Shown one piece after another: positions 16,388 through 26,800 of a DNA stretch of 64,000 bases. Below the pieces are notes generated by a model that saw nothing but the letters and a program-made list of their open reading frames with translations, did not search any database and was not told the origin of the DNA. Within the stretch, counting starts at the first letter, position 1. Each line of letters begins with the position of its first letter. Position numbers and translations under genes: made by a program. This DNA is from Achromobacter sp. UMC46 (GTDB taxonomy: Bacteria; Pseudomonadota; Gammaproteobacteria; Burkholderiales; Burkholderiaceae_B), in contig NZ_LZZS01000004.1 of NCBI RefSeq assembly GCF_014170335.1, positions 930,001 through 994,000 of the forward strand. The letters run 5' to 3'.

Positions 16388-17374
16388 ATGAAGATCCGCG
16401 TATTGGCCGCCATTGCGGCGGGCGCCCTGTGTCTGTCCACCCTGGCTTCGGGGCCGGCACAGGCCCAGTCGCAAGCCGCCGACTGGCCCACCAAACCGCT
16501 GCGCCTGCTGGTCGGGTCCGCGCCCGGGGGCGGCACCGACGCCATGGCGCGCGCCGTGGCCGACAAGCTGGGCCCGATGCTCAAGCACACGGTCGTGGTC
16601 GAGAACAAGCCCGGCGCCTCGAACACGCTGGCCGCCGATCTGGCGGCGAAGTCGGCGGACAGCCACACCATGGTGATGGGTGTGTCGACCGCCCACGCGA
16701 TCGCGCCTCATCTGCTGAAACTGGGCTACGACAATGACCGTGACCTGACGCCTGTGGTGTTCGTGGGCGCGGTGCCGAACATCCTGGTGGTGAACAACCA
16801 GGTGCCTGCGAAATCGGTGCAGGAGCTGATCGCGCTGTTGAAGCGCAAGCCCGGCGACTACAACTTCGCCAGCAGCGGATCGGGCAGCACCCAGCACATC
16901 GCGGCCGAACTGTTCAAGGACGCCACCGGCGTGCAGATGACGCATATCCCGTATCGCGGCAGCGGCCCGGCCATGGTGGACCTGATGGGCGGCCAGGTGC
17001 AGATCGCGTTCGAGACCGCGTCGTCGGTCATCCCGCATATCAAGAGTGGCAAGGTGCGCGCGCTGGCGGTGCTGAGCGCGCGCCGCAACGCCCAGTTGCC
17101 CGATGTGCCGACGATGGCCGAAGCCGGCGTGCCGGGCGTGGAAATGAGCGCCTGGTACGGCATCTACATGCCCAGCGCCACGCCCGCCGCCATCCAGAAA
17201 CGCATCCATGACGACGTCAACCAGATCCTGGCGCTGCCTGAAACGCAGACGCGCCTGCTGGCGATCGGCGCCGACATCACCCCGATGAGCCAGGAGCAGT
17301 TTGCGCAGTTCCATAAGGCCGAGAACCAGCGCTATGCCGGCATCATCAAGAAAAACAACATTTCCGTGGAATGA
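16388..17374 (+). CDS. Bug/TctC-family periplasmic receptor (sugar-acid cassette)
   Basis: 328-residue receptor with a signal peptide over residues 1-26 (MKIRVLAAIAAGALCLSTLA, cleavage near AQAQ). The Bug signature appears as LLVGSAPGGGTDAMARAVADKLG, VVENKPGASN and MTHIPYRGSGPAMVDLMGGQV. AAGGAG lies 7 bases before ATG 16388. It leads the cassette of PdxA-like dehydrogenase, L-rhamnonate dehydratase and DapA-like enzyme, so its ligand is probably an aldonate rather than a tricarboxylate (inference). No permease genes accompany it. Confidence 0.9.
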   Translation: MKIRVLAAIAAGALCLSTLASGPAQAQSQAADWPTKPLRLLVGSAPGGGTDAMARAVADKLGPMLKHTVVVENKPGASNTLAADLAAKSADSHTMVMGVSTAHAIAPHLLKLGYDNDRDLTPVVFVGAVPNILVVNNQVPAKSVQELIALLKRKPGDYNFASSGSGSTQHIAAELFKDATGVQMTHIPYRGSGPAMVDLMGGQVQIAFETASSVIPHIKSGKVRALAVLSARRNAQLPDVPTMAEAGVPGVEMSAWYGIYMPSATPAAIQKRIHDDVNQILALPETQTRLLAIGADITPMSQEQFAQFHKAENQRYAGIIKKNNISVE

Positions 17375-17381
17375 CCTCAGC

Positions 17382-18410
17382 ATGAATCTGCAGCCACAAC
17401 CCGTTATTGCCCTGACCCTGGGCGACCCCGCCGGCATCGGCGCCGAACTGATCGCGCGCCTGCTGGCCAAGCCGGAACCCTGCCAGCGCGCCAACATCGT
17501 GCTGGTGGGCGACGCCTGGCTCTGGCGCGAAGGCCAGCGCGTGGCGGGCGTGCAGGTGGAGACCCAGCCCGTGGACAGTTTCGAAGCGGTGCGCGATCGG
17601 CCGGACACGCGCCTGCCGGCCTGGCTGGACATGGACACGATCGCGCCCGGCCAGGTGACGGTGGGCCAGGCGCAGGCGTCGGGCGGCGCGTCGGTGTTGC
17701 GCGTGCTGGACGCCTGCATGGACGCCGCGCGCGCCGGGCACGCCGACGCGATCTGCTTCGCGCCGCTGAACAAGTACGCGATGAAGCTGGGCGGGCTGAA
17801 CCACGATGACGAACTGCACCACTTCGCGCAATATCTGGGCGTCACCGGCTACTTCTGCGAATTCAACACGCTGGGTGAGCTGTGGACGTCGCGCGTGTCG
17901 TCGCACATTCCGCTGAAAGACGCCGCGGCGGCGCTCAGCGTCGACGGCATCAAGGCGGCGACGCGGCTGATCTACCGGTCGCTGCAGGCCAACGGCATCG
18001 CCGAGCCGCGCGTGGCGGTCGCCGCCTTCAACCCGCATGGCGGCGACGGCGGCACCTGCGGGCGAGAAGAGGTCGACATCATCGCGCCCGCCGTGCGCGA
18101 GTTGAATGCGGAAGGGCTGCCCGTGCAGGGGCCTTTCCCGGCGGACACCATCTTCCTGCGGGCGCAGGCGGGCGAATTCCAGGCGATCGTCACCATGTAT
18201 CACGACCAGGGGCAGATCGCGATCAAGCTGCTGGGATTTTCGCGCGGGGTGACGGTGCAGGGCGGCTTGCCGATCCCGATCACCACGCCTGCCCACGGCA
18301 CCGCCTACGACATCGCGGGCCAGGGCCGCGCCAATGTGGAGGCCACCTGGCAGGCCTTCCTGATCGCCTGCCGCATGGGTGCGTCGCACCGCTTCGCTTC
18401 TTCCAAGTAG
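17382..18410 (+). CDS. PdxA-family NAD-dependent dehydrogenase (PdxA2-like)
   Basis: 342-residue member of the 4-hydroxythreonine-4-phosphate dehydrogenase family, which oxidises and decarboxylates 3-hydroxy acids. It shows LTLGDPAGIGAELIARLL at the start, FAPLNKYAMKLGG and the metal/substrate segment TMYHDQGQIAIKLLGF near the C-terminus. True PdxA makes vitamin B6, but catabolic paralogues act on threonate and erythronate phosphates or aromatic dihydrodiols. Here the neighbours (aldonate dehydratase, DapA-like enzyme, Bug receptor) favour a sugar-acid role. Starts 7 bases after the receptor gene. Confidence 0.82.
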   Translation: MNLQPQPVIALTLGDPAGIGAELIARLLAKPEPCQRANIVLVGDAWLWREGQRVAGVQVETQPVDSFEAVRDRPDTRLPAWLDMDTIAPGQVTVGQAQASGGASVLRVLDACMDAARAGHADAICFAPLNKYAMKLGGLNHDDELHHFAQYLGVTGYFCEFNTLGELWTSRVSSHIPLKDAAAALSVDGIKAATRLIYRSLQANGIAEPRVAVAAFNPHGGDGGTCGREEVDIIAPAVRELNAEGLPVQGPFPADTIFLRAQAGEFQAIVTMYHDQGQIAIKLLGFSRGVTVQGGLPIPITTPAHGTAYDIAGQGRANVEATWQAFLIACRMGASHRFASSK

Positions 18411-18419
18411 GAACTCGAC

Positions 18420-19592
18420 ATGAAGATCAAATCCGTCCGCGCCCGCGTTTTCGAATGGACCGGCAAGACCGTGCCGCCGCAAGGCAACTTCTGCTCCAAC
18501 GCCATGGACCTGCTGTACTCCAGGCAAGAGACCATGAGCACGTTCCGCTTCCACGGCTGGACCGTCGTCGAAGTGGAGACGGACGACGGCATCGTGGGCC
18601 TGGGCAATGTGGCGCTGGCCCCGCGCGTGGCCAAGGCCATCATCGACCAGTACCTGGCGCCGCTGGTGGTGGGCCATGACCCCTGGGACTACGAATACCT
18701 GTGGCAGCGCATGTACCGCGCCACTCACGCCTGGGGCCGCAAGGGCGTGACCATGGCCGCGATTTCGGGCGTGGACCTGGCCATCTGGGACATCTTGGGC
18801 AAGTCGGTGGGCAAGCCCGTCTTCAAGCTGCTGGGCGGCCGTACCAAAGAGAAGATCCCCGTCTACTACTCCAAGCTGTACCGCACGGACCTGAAGGCCA
18901 TGCAGGAAGAGGCGCAGACCTACCTGGATCAGGGTTTCACCGCGTTCAAGATGCGTTTCGGCTATGGGCCGGCGCACCTGCAGAAGGGCGTGGCCGAGAA
19001 CCTGAAGTCGGTCGAGGCCGTGCGCGAAGTCATCGGGTACGACACGGACCTGATGCTGGAATGCTACATGGGCTGGAACGTGGAATACGCCAAGCGCATC
19101 CTGCCCAAGCTGGAAAAGTTCGAGCCGCGCTGGCTGGAGGAGCCCGTCATCGCCGACGATATCGACGGCTACGCGGAATTGAACCAGCTGACGTCGATCC
19201 CGATCTCGGGCGGCGAGCACGAATTCTCGCTGTACGGATTCAAGCAGCTGCTGGACCGGAAGGCGGTGTCGGTGGTGCAGTACGACACGAACCGCGTGGG
19301 CGGCATTACGGCGGCGCACAAGATCAACGCGCTGTGCGAGGCCTACAGCGTGCCGGTCGTGCCGCATGCCGGGCAGATGCACAACTACCATCTGACGATG
19401 AGCACGTTGGCGTCGCCGATGAGCGAGTACTTCCCGATGTTCGACGTGGAGGTCGGCAACGAGCTGTTCTACTACATCTTCGACGGCGAGCCGGTGGCCA
19501 AAGAAGGCTTCATCGACCTGGACGACGACAAGCCGGGCCTGGGGCTGACGCTCAAAACCGATTACCTGAACGATTTCAACATCATCGAATAG
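18420..19592 (+). CDS. rhmD: L-rhamnonate dehydratase-like enolase-superfamily enzyme
   Basis: 390-residue mandelate racemase-type dehydratase. RhmD-specific stretches are [49 protein letters not shown] and ISGGEHEF (metal ligands in the last three), then [18 protein letters not shown] and [16 protein letters not shown] with the catalytic-site His. The end, [10 protein letters not shown], also matches. It would dehydrate L-rhamnonate, or a close aldonate such as L-lyxonate or L-mannonate, to the 2-keto-3-deoxy acid. It follows the PdxA-like gene by 9 bases and precedes the DapA-like gene by 7. Confidence 0.87.
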   Translation: MKIKSVRARVFEWTGKTVPPQGNFCSNAMDLLYSRQETMSTFRFHGWTVVEVETDDGIVGLGNVALAPRVAKAIIDQYLAPLVVGHDPWDYEYLWQRMYRATHAWGRKGVTMAAISGVDLAIWDILGKSVGKPVFKLLGGRTKEKIPVYYSKLYRTDLKAMQEEAQTYLDQGFTAFKMRFGYGPAHLQKGVAENLKSVEAVREVIGYDTDLMLECYMGWNVEYAKRILPKLEKFEPRWLEEPVIADDIDGYAELNQLTSIPISGGEHEFSLYGFKQLLDRKAVSVVQYDTNRVGGITAAHKINALCEAYSVPVVPHAGQMHNYHLTMSTLASPMSEYFPMFDVEVGNELFYYIFDGEPVAKEGFIDLDDDKPGLGLTLKTDYLNDFNIIE

Positions 19593-19599
19593 GGCCGCC

Positions 19600-20544
19600 A
19601 TGATTCCGACAACGACCCCGACGACCCAGGCGCCGCGCTACCGCGGCATCTTTCCGGTGGTGCCCACCCCCTTCACCGAATCGGGCGAACTGGATTTGCC
19701 CAGCCAGAAGCGCGCGGTCGACTTCATGATCGATTCGGGCGTGGACGGCCTGTGCATCCTGGCGAACTTCTCCGAACAGTTCGTGCTGTCGGACGAGGAA
19801 CGCGAGGTGCTGACGCGGACCATCCTGGAACACGTGGCGGGCCGCGTGCCCGTCATCGTGACGACCACGCACTTCAGCACCCGCGTCTGCGCGGCGCGCA
19901 GCCGGCGGGCGCAGGAGCAGGGCGCCGCCATGCTGATGATCATGCCGCCGTACCACGGGGCCACGATCCGCGTGCCGGAAGCGCAGGTCGAGGCGTTTTT
20001 CCAGCAGGTGTCGGACGCGGTGGACATCCCCATCATGATCCAGGACGCGCCGGTGGCGGGCACGCCGTTGCCGGCCGCGCTGCTGGCGAAGATGGCGCGC
20101 GAGATCCCGCAGGTGTCGTATTTCAAGATCGAGACGGCGGGCGCCGCCTCCAAACTGCGCGACCTGATCGCGCTGGGCGGGGCGGCGGTGGAAGGGCCCT
20201 GGGATGGTGAAGAGGCCATCACCCTGCTGCCCGACCTGGAGGCGGGGGCCACGGGTTCGATGACGGGCGGCGGCTTTGCCGACGGCATCCGCCCCATCAT
20301 CGAGGCGCACCGCGCGGGCCGGCGCGACGAGGCCTGCCGCCTGTACGAGCGCTGGCTGCCCCTGATCAACTATGAAAACCGCCAGGGCGGCATCCTGACG
20401 GCGAAGGCCCTGATGAAGGCGGGCGGCGTGATCGATTGCGAGGCGCCCAGGCATCCGTTCCCGCCCATGCGCGCCGAGGTCCGCCAGGGCCTGCTGGAAA
20501 CCGCCCGCCGATTGGATCCCCTGGTGCTGCGCTGGGGACGTTAA
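19600..20544 (+). CDS. DapA-superfamily aldolase/dehydratase with an altered active site
   Basis: 314-residue class I aldolase-superfamily TIM barrel. The Schiff-base lysine is most likely K176 in VSYFKIETAG. The usual catalytic YNxP motif is replaced by IQDAP (147-151), and the GTTGE-type loop reads LANFSEQ (54-60). It therefore should not be a dihydrodipicolinate synthase. The position after rhmD suggests cleavage or dehydration of the 2-keto-3-deoxy acid made there, releasing pyruvate or similar (inference). Last gene of the cassette. Confidence 0.82.
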   Translation: MIPTTTPTTQAPRYRGIFPVVPTPFTESGELDLPSQKRAVDFMIDSGVDGLCILANFSEQFVLSDEEREVLTRTILEHVAGRVPVIVTTTHFSTRVCAARSRRAQEQGAAMLMIMPPYHGATIRVPEAQVEAFFQQVSDAVDIPIMIQDAPVAGTPLPAALLAKMAREIPQVSYFKIETAGAASKLRDLIALGGAAVEGPWDGEEAITLLPDLEAGATGSMTGGGFADGIRPIIEAHRAGRRDEACRLYERWLPLINYENRQGGILTAKALMKAGGVIDCEAPRHPFPPMRAEVRQGLLETARRLDPLVLRWGR

Positions 20545-20568
20545 TCGCCAAAACCTGAACACTGCGTT

Positions 20569-20609
20569 CCGCCACGCCGAACAAGCGGTAACGGCGTGGC
20601 GGGTAAAAT
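20569..20609. promoter_or_regulatory. Stem-loop and -10-like element before the ABC exporter
   Basis: CCGCCACGCCG at 20569-20579 pairs perfectly with CGGCGTGGCGG at 20592-20602 around a 12-base loop. It could end the sugar-acid transcript, though no U tract follows. TAAAAT at 20604-20609 is a good -10 for the exporter gene 30 bases on; no clear -35 is seen. Confidence 0.45.
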
Positions 20610-20639
20610 CTCCGGCTATCGATCACGTCGGGGGCTCGA

Positions 20640-21559
<920 letters not shown>

Positions 21560-21563
<4 letters not shown>

Positions 21564-22321
21564 ACTTCTACGCCATCCGCGCTATCTACCTGTTTGAAAT
21601 GGCCCGCGCCTGGCGCACGCTGATGCAAAGCGTGTTGTCGCCGGTGATTTCCACGTCGCTGTACTTCGTGGTGTTCGGCTCGGCCATCGGCTCGCACATG
21701 GTCGAGATCGACGGGGTCAGCTACGGCGCGTTCATCGTGCCGGGCATGATCATGCTGTCGCTCTTGACCCAAAGCATCGCCAACGCGTCCTTCGGCATCT
21801 ACATGCCGCGGTTCTCGGGCACCATCTACGAAATCCATTCCGCGCCCATCTCGTATGTGGAAATCGTCATGGGCTACGTGGGGGCGGCCGCCAGCAAGTC
21901 CATCATCCTCGGGTTGATCATGCTGGCCACGGCGCGCCTGTTCGTGTCGTTCGAGGTCGCGCATCCTATCTGGATGCTGGGCTTCCTGGTGCTGACCGCC
22001 GTCACGTTCAGCCTGTTCGGCTTCATCATCGGCGTCTGGGCCGACGGTTTCGAGAAGCTGCAGATCATTCCCCTGATGATCGTCACGCCGCTGACCTTCC
22101 TGGGCGGCACCTTCTATTCCATCAAGATGCTGCCGCCGTTCTGGCAAACCGCCACCTTGTTCAATCCGGTGGTCTACCTGGTCAGCGGGTTCCGCTGGGC
22201 GTTCTACGGCGTGTCGGACGTCAGCTTGGGCGTCAGCGTGGGCATGACGCTGGTGTTCCTCGTGGCGTGCCTGATCGGCGTGCGCTGGATCTTCAAGACG
22301 GGTTACCGGCTGAAGACCTGA
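21560..22321 (+). CDS. ABC-2 type exporter permease
   Basis: 253-residue inner-membrane permease with about six spans and the ABC-2 signature [36 protein letters not shown] near 178-215, as in NodJ/YadH. It overlaps its ATPase gene by 4 bases and forms a two-gene exporter with it. The stop abuts, without any gap, the stop of the convergent GST gene. Confidence 0.9.
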
Positions 22322-23020
22322 TCAGCCCGCGGCGAGGGGCGCGCGGCGGGCCATGCCGTCAAAGGCATCCAGCATCCGTTCGCGCCATGCATGGACGGGG
22401 TCGTCTTCGGCCAGCAGTTCCAGCGGGCTGGTGCAGCGGGCCCACATGAACATGCCGAACACCGCATAGTCGGCATACCCGTGCTGGCTGCCCGCCAGGA
22501 ACGGCTGCTTGCCCAGCGTCAGGCGCAGCGGCAGCAGCGCGGCCCGCAGCGCGGCGATCTGGTCGGCGTAGCCCGCGGGCAGGTCTTCCAGCTTGCCGAA
22601 GCGCTTTTCCCGCGAAGCGCGGAAGTAGTCCTGGTCTTTCTCGTGGATCAGGCCGTGGATGGCGGGCAGCAGCAGGCGCGCCAGCACCGGCACCAGCGTG
22701 GTGTCGGCCCAGGCGTTCGTGAACAGCGTGACCGCGCGGCCGCCCGGTCCGCCGAACAGCGACGGCCGTTCGGGAAAGGTGTCTTCCAGGTAGCAGGCGA
22801 TCTGCCACGAGTCGCTGACGACGTGCGTGTCGTGCACCAGGACCGGAACGAGCTTCTGGCCGGAAAAGCCGATGTCTTCCTTTTCGGTGAAGCGCCAGGG
22901 CACGGTCTTGGCGGACAGGCCCTTGTGGGCCAGCGCCATGTGCGTTTTCCAGCAATGCGGGCTGAAGCGCAGCGACGCGTCGGCGCCGGCCAAATCGTAG
23001 AGGGTGAGATCCGGGGTCAA
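22322..23020 (-). CDS. Glutathione S-transferase family protein
   Basis: 232 residues with a thioredoxin-like N-terminal domain (RFSPHCWKTHMALAHKGL near 18-35, KLVPVLVHD cis-Pro loop, VSDSWQIACYLEDTFP) and an all-alpha C-terminal domain. The arrangement resembles the LigE/EtpC-like beta-etherase branch of GSTs. Likely conjugates or cleaves with glutathione in the cytosol; the substrate is unknown. Monocistronic. Confidence 0.85.
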   Translation of the reverse strand: MTPDLTLYDLAGADASLRFSPHCWKTHMALAHKGLSAKTVPWRFTEKEDIGFSGQKLVPVLVHDTHVVSDSWQIACYLEDTFPERPSLFGGPGGRAVTLFTNAWADTTLVPVLARLLLPAIHGLIHEKDQDYFRASREKRFGKLEDLPAGYADQIAALRAALLPLRLTLGKQPFLAGSQHGYADYAVFGMFMWARCTSPLELLAEDDPVHAWRERMLDAFDGMARRAPLAAG

Positions 23021-23126
23021 GATGCCGCGCTCCTCGGGGCTTGCCTGTGGAAGGGGATGGCCGTCAGGATAACGCCGTTCCCGGCGTGGCGGCGTACAAA
23101 GAAAATCGCCACGAAAACGCGCAACG

Positions 23127-23160
23127 AAAAAGCGCCACGCGCCCGAGGGTCGCGTGGCGC
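23127..23160 (-). terminator. Rho-independent terminator of the DUF4168 gene
   Basis: A perfect 10-bp stem (GCGCCACGCG at 23132-23141 with CGCGTGGCGC at 23151-23160, 9-base loop) is followed on the minus strand by five U residues (A run at 23127-23131). It lies 31 bases past the DUF4168 stop. Confidence 0.85.
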
Positions 23161-23190
23161 AGGCCGGACAATCCCCGGTCCGGCCTTGGG

Positions 23191-23583
23191 TTACTTCGGC
23201 GCGCCCTGGCTCATGTTCATGACCCGCTGCTTCAACTGCGGGTCCTGCTGCACGGCCTGGCCGATGCCATTGAATTCTTCGACGGTCAGTCCGTCCGCGC
23301 GCACCAGCTGCACCATCTTGGCGTCCGCTTCCTGGACGACCTTCTGCTTGGCGTCGTCCGACTTCGCGGCGTCGACCTTGGGACGGTATTCGTCGACCAC
23401 GCCGGACACCTTCTGCGATGCCGAAGCGAAGCGTTGCAGCTGCTGGTCGGTGGGCTGGGTGATGGCGGGGGCCATTTGCGGTTGAGCCGGCGGCTGGCTA
23501 GCGTTCTGCGCCAGGGCGGGGGCACCGGACAGCGCCGTCGTCAGAATGGCGGCGGATAGGAATGCGTAAGTGGAACGCTGCAT
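23191..23583 (-). CDS. DUF4168 secreted protein
   Basis: 130 residues: signal peptide over about 1-25 (cleavage near ALAQ), a Gln/Pro-rich linker, then the helical DUF4168 domain (QQLQRFASASQKVSGVV to the end). Probably periplasmic. Function unknown; related proteins appear in stress regulons. A ribosome site AGGAGG lies just upstream of ATG 23583, and a strong terminator follows. Bases 23584-23825 beyond its promoter show nothing recognisable. Confidence 0.85.
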   Translation of the reverse strand: MQRSTYAFLSAAILTTALSGAPALAQNASQPPAQPQMAPAITQPTDQQLQRFASASQKVSGVVDEYRPKVDAAKSDDAKQKVVQEADAKMVQLVRADGLTVEEFNGIGQAVQQDPQLKQRVMNMSQGAPK

Positions 23584-23825
23584 GAAACCTCCTTGTTCCG
23601 GTTAATGTCCGACCATGATGACGACGGGACCCGGCGCGGGACAAGTTTCGCGATGTGTTTTCCTGTGTCGGCAGGCCACGGGATCCGGGCGCGGCGTGGG
23701 AGGGCGGCCCCAGGGCGGGCGCCGGAAACGTTTTGCGCGGTTTCGTAGTCGCTGCTGGCCGCGATGTGTCCTTAGGTTTGCGCGGGCGGCGCCGGTTGCG
23801 CGCCCGCAGTCGGATCAGCACGCTG

Positions 23826-24641
23826 TCAGATCAGCAGCATGCTCAGCATGACAAGGGCGAGCAGCAGGACGTAGACCCGGGCATGCAGGCGGTCGGGGAT
23901 CCGGGGGATCAGCGGCGCGGCAAGGCGGATGCCCGCCAGCGAACCCAGGGCCAGCGCCGCGAACGCCAGCAGGTCGACATACCCGACGATCCATGGCGCC
24001 AGCGCGGCGGGAAGCCCGCGCGCGGCCGCCATGTAGGCCAGCGTGCCCACGATGGCCACCGGCAGCGTCAGCGGGTTCGCCATGGCGGCGGCTTTGGCCA
24101 TGGGCAGCCCGCGCCGGCGCAGCAGCGGCACGGTCATCACGCTGCCGCCCACGCCCAGGAAGGTGGCGATGGCGCCGATGGCCACGCCGCCGCCCACCAC
24201 GACGCCTTGCCCCAGGGGTTGCGGCGTTTGCGCGTCGTGCTGCGCCAGGAAGCCTTGGCGCAGCAGGCAGTCCAGGATCGTCACGCCCAGATAGGCGATG
24301 AAGGCCCCGCGCACCAGGTCGCCGCTGGCGCGGGTGGCGGCCCACGCGCCAAGCAGCGCGCCCGCCGCGATAAAGGCGGCCAGCGGCCAGACGTAGGCGC
24401 GCACGATATTGCCGGCGCGCCGGTGCTTGCGCGTCGCGGCGATGGAATTCACGATCATCACGCAAGTTGAAGTCGCCACCGCGATATGCATGGCGGATTG
24501 GCCGATGGGGTCGCCGGCGCCATGCGTGGCCGTCAGCACGCCGTACAGCACCGGCACCACCACAAAGCCGCCGCCGAAGCCGAACAGGACCGTGGTGACA
24601 CCGCTGACGCAGCCGAAAAGGGCCAATATGAGATACAGCAT
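23826..24641 (-). CDS. TauE/SafE-family anion permease
   Basis: 271-residue membrane protein with about eight spans in two repeats; the paired FGFGGGFVVVPVLYG (near 22-36) and FLGVGGSVMTVPLLRRRGLP (near 162-181) motifs define the sulfite/sulfonate exporter TauE family. AAGGAAGGA precedes ATG 24641. It is divergent from an AraC regulator at 24776, which may control it. Substrate not deducible. Confidence 0.88.
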   Translation of the reverse strand: MLYLILALFGCVSGVTTVLFGFGGGFVVVPVLYGVLTATHGAGDPIGQSAMHIAVATSTCVMIVNSIAATRKHRRAGNIVRAYVWPLAAFIAAGALLGAWAATRASGDLVRGAFIAYLGVTILDCLLRQGFLAQHDAQTPQPLGQGVVVGGGVAIGAIATFLGVGGSVMTVPLLRRRGLPMAKAAAMANPLTLPVAIVGTLAYMAAARGLPAALAPWIVGYVDLLAFAALALGSLAGIRLAAPLIPRIPDRLHARVYVLLLALVMLSMLLI

Positions 24642-24775
24642 GCCGTCCTTCCTTTCGCGGGAAAACCGTCACGGTAAGGCGTGCCGGGTTGGCCTGCTTT
24701 ATAGGATGGGACAATAATGTTTTAGTTTCGGCCAGACCGGACGGCGCTTTTGCCCCCATTCCGTCCATTCCGCCC

Positions 24776-25543
24776 ATGCGCAATACCCATATCGACCGCT
24801 ACGACTCGCTGGACCGCACCGTGGTCGCCATCGGCAACGACTACCCGCCGGGCCACCTGCTGCCGGCGCACGCCCACCGCCGCGCGCAACTGCTGTACGG
24901 CGCCACCGGCGTCATGCAGGTCGAGACGCGCGACGGCAACTGGGTCGTGCCGCCACAGCGCGCCGTGTGGATCCCCGCCGGCGTGACGCATCAGGTGCGG
25001 ATGCTGGACGTCAGCACGCGCAGCGCCTACATCGAACCCGGCGCCGCGCGGACGGGCCGGGACGCCTGCGAAGTGATCGAGGTGTCGCCGCTGTTGCGGC
25101 AACTGCTGCTGGAAGCCGTCGACATGCCCGCCGCCTACGACCCCGATGGGCGCGACGGGGCGCTGGCGGCCCTGCTGCTGCATGAGGTCGATCGCGCGCC
25201 GGTGCTGCCCTTGCATATCCCGTTGCCGCGCGACAAGCGGCTGGCGCCGCTGTGCCGGGCCTTCATCGCCGCGCCCGACGCGCGGGTGCCGCCGCAGGCT
25301 TGGGCCGACCGCCTGCACATGAGCCTGCGGACCTTCAGCCGTCACTTCAGCCAGCAGACGGGGATGCCGTTTTCGGCGTGGCGGCAGCGTGCCTGCGTGG
25401 TGCTGGCCCTGGCGCGGCTGGCCGCCGGGCAACCGGTGACCGTCATCGCGCTGGACTTCGGCTATCAAAGCCCGGCGGCGTTCTCCACGATGTTCCGTCG
25501 CGTGCTGGGGCGGCCTCCTACCGAGTACCTGCGGCAGGACTAG
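24776..25543 (+). CDS. AraC-family regulator with N-terminal cupin
   Basis: 255 residues: an N-terminal cupin sensor (PPGHLLPAHAHRRAQLLYG, WVVPPQRAVWIPAGVTHQV) and a C-terminal double HTH (WADRLHMSLRTFSRHFSQQTGMPFSAWRQR, then VTVIALDFGYQSPAAFSTMFRRVLGRPP). ATG 24776 starts just before the sensor; the longer frame from 24689 overlaps the promoter. Divergent from the TauE gene, a common regulator-exporter layout. Confidence 0.88.
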   Translation: MRNTHIDRYDSLDRTVVAIGNDYPPGHLLPAHAHRRAQLLYGATGVMQVETRDGNWVVPPQRAVWIPAGVTHQVRMLDVSTRSAYIEPGAARTGRDACEVIEVSPLLRQLLLEAVDMPAAYDPDGRDGALAALLLHEVDRAPVLPLHIPLPRDKRLAPLCRAFIAAPDARVPPQAWADRLHMSLRTFSRHFSQQTGMPFSAWRQRACVVLALARLAAGQPVTVIALDFGYQSPAAFSTMFRRVLGRPPTEYLRQD

Positions 25544-25611
25544 TCTGTTGGTACTATCGCGGCACGAAGGGCGGCCCATGCCGGGCCCGCCGCCGATACG
25601 GATTCCAAACC

Positions 25612-26793
25612 TTGCCGCAATCTCCGCTTTCCGTGGGAATCGCCGGCGCGGGCAGCGCCGGGCTGGCGACCGCGCTGGCGCTGGCCCAGGCCGGGCATCA
25701 GGTGCGCGTCTTTGAAAAGCACCCGGATTTCACGACGATGGGCGCGGGCTTGCTGCTTCAGCCGCCGGGGGTGCGCGCGCTGCGCACGCTAGGGGTGGAC
25801 GTGGCCGCGCTGAACGTCGGCGCGCCGATCGATGGCCTGCTGGGCCTGTCGCATCGCGGGTGGCGCATCGTCGATATCGATTACGTGGGCGACGGCGCGC
25901 GCGCAGTGACCCGGGCGGCGTTGGGCCGCGTGTTGTTCGACGCTTGCCAGCGAGCGGGGGTCGCGTTCTCGTTCGGCTGTCCGGTCCAGACGCTGGCTAG
26001 CCAGGCGGGCAGGGCGCGCGTGGTCCATGGCGAGGGCAGCGGCCAGGCAGAATCCGCGTTCGACGTGTTCGTGGTGGCCGACGGCGCCGCGTCCGCGCTG
26101 CGCGAACAGGTCGGGCTGGCCTCGCGTTCCCGCGTCTACCAGTGGGGCGCGTTGTGGGGGCAGTTCTGGGCGCCGGACTGGCCGGGCGCGACGCAGTTGC
26201 TGCAGCGTTTTCGCGGCACCCGGCAAATGATGGGCCTGCTGCCCACCGAGATCGGCCCGCAGGGTGTCCGGCTGTCGCTGTTCTGGAGCATCCGCCACGA
26301 CGCATTGCCCGCCTGGCGTGCGGCGCCGATCGGGAAATGGAAGAAGCAACTGCTGGCATTGTGGCCTGAAGCGGCGCCGGTGGTTCAGCAAGTATCCCGG
26401 CACGAGGATTTGGCGGTGGCCACCTACCGCCATACCTGGCCGCGGGGGCTGGCCGCCGGGCCATATTGCGCGGTGGGCGACGCCGGCCACGCGATGAGCC
26501 CGCAACTGGGTCTGGGTGCGACGCTGGCCGTGCTGGATGCGTTGGCGCTGGCTCGTGCGCTGGGGCAGTACGGCGCGGCCGAGGGGCCGGCGCGCTATGC
26601 GCGCAGCCGGCTGCTGCCGTCGCGCATGTACCAGACCTTGAGCCGCGCCTTGACGCCGTGTTTCCAGTCTTCGGGGCCGGGGCTGTGGCGTGACCTGCTG
26701 TTCGGCGGCTCGCTGCTGGTGCCCGGGGTTCGCGGATTGATGAAGCGCGGCTTGCTGGCCATGCCCGAAGCGGAAGCGGCCCGCCGCCGTTGA
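25612..26793 (+). CDS. FAD-dependent monooxygenase (PHBH fold)
   Basis: About 393 residues with GIAGAGSAGLATALALAQAG (FAD-binding Rossmann motif, near residue 9) and YCAVGDAGHAMSPQLGLGA (GD motif) as in aromatic hydroxylases. No ATG opens the frame; TTG 25612 or GTG 25633 are the only sensible starts, so the N-terminus is uncertain. It lies downstream of the AraC gene in the same direction, gap 68 bases. Substrate unknown. Confidence 0.82.
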   Translation: MPQSPLSVGIAGAGSAGLATALALAQAGHQVRVFEKHPDFTTMGAGLLLQPPGVRALRTLGVDVAALNVGAPIDGLLGLSHRGWRIVDIDYVGDGARAVTRAALGRVLFDACQRAGVAFSFGCPVQTLASQAGRARVVHGEGSGQAESAFDVFVVADGAASALREQVGLASRSRVYQWGALWGQFWAPDWPGATQLLQRFRGTRQMMGLLPTEIGPQGVRLSLFWSIRHDALPAWRAAPIGKWKKQLLALWPEAAPVVQQVSRHEDLAVATYRHTWPRGLAAGPYCAVGDAGHAMSPQLGLGATLAVLDALALARALGQYGAAEGPARYARSRLLPSRMYQTLSRALTPCFQSSGPGLWRDLLFGGSLLVPGVRGLMKRGLLAMPEAEAARRR

Positions 26794-26800
26794 ATCGCCG

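Noticed and set aside
17346-19601. Minus-strand ORF of 751 codons opposite pdxA-like and rhmD genes
   Set aside because: Complement of strongly conserved sense genes, composition typical of antisense frames.
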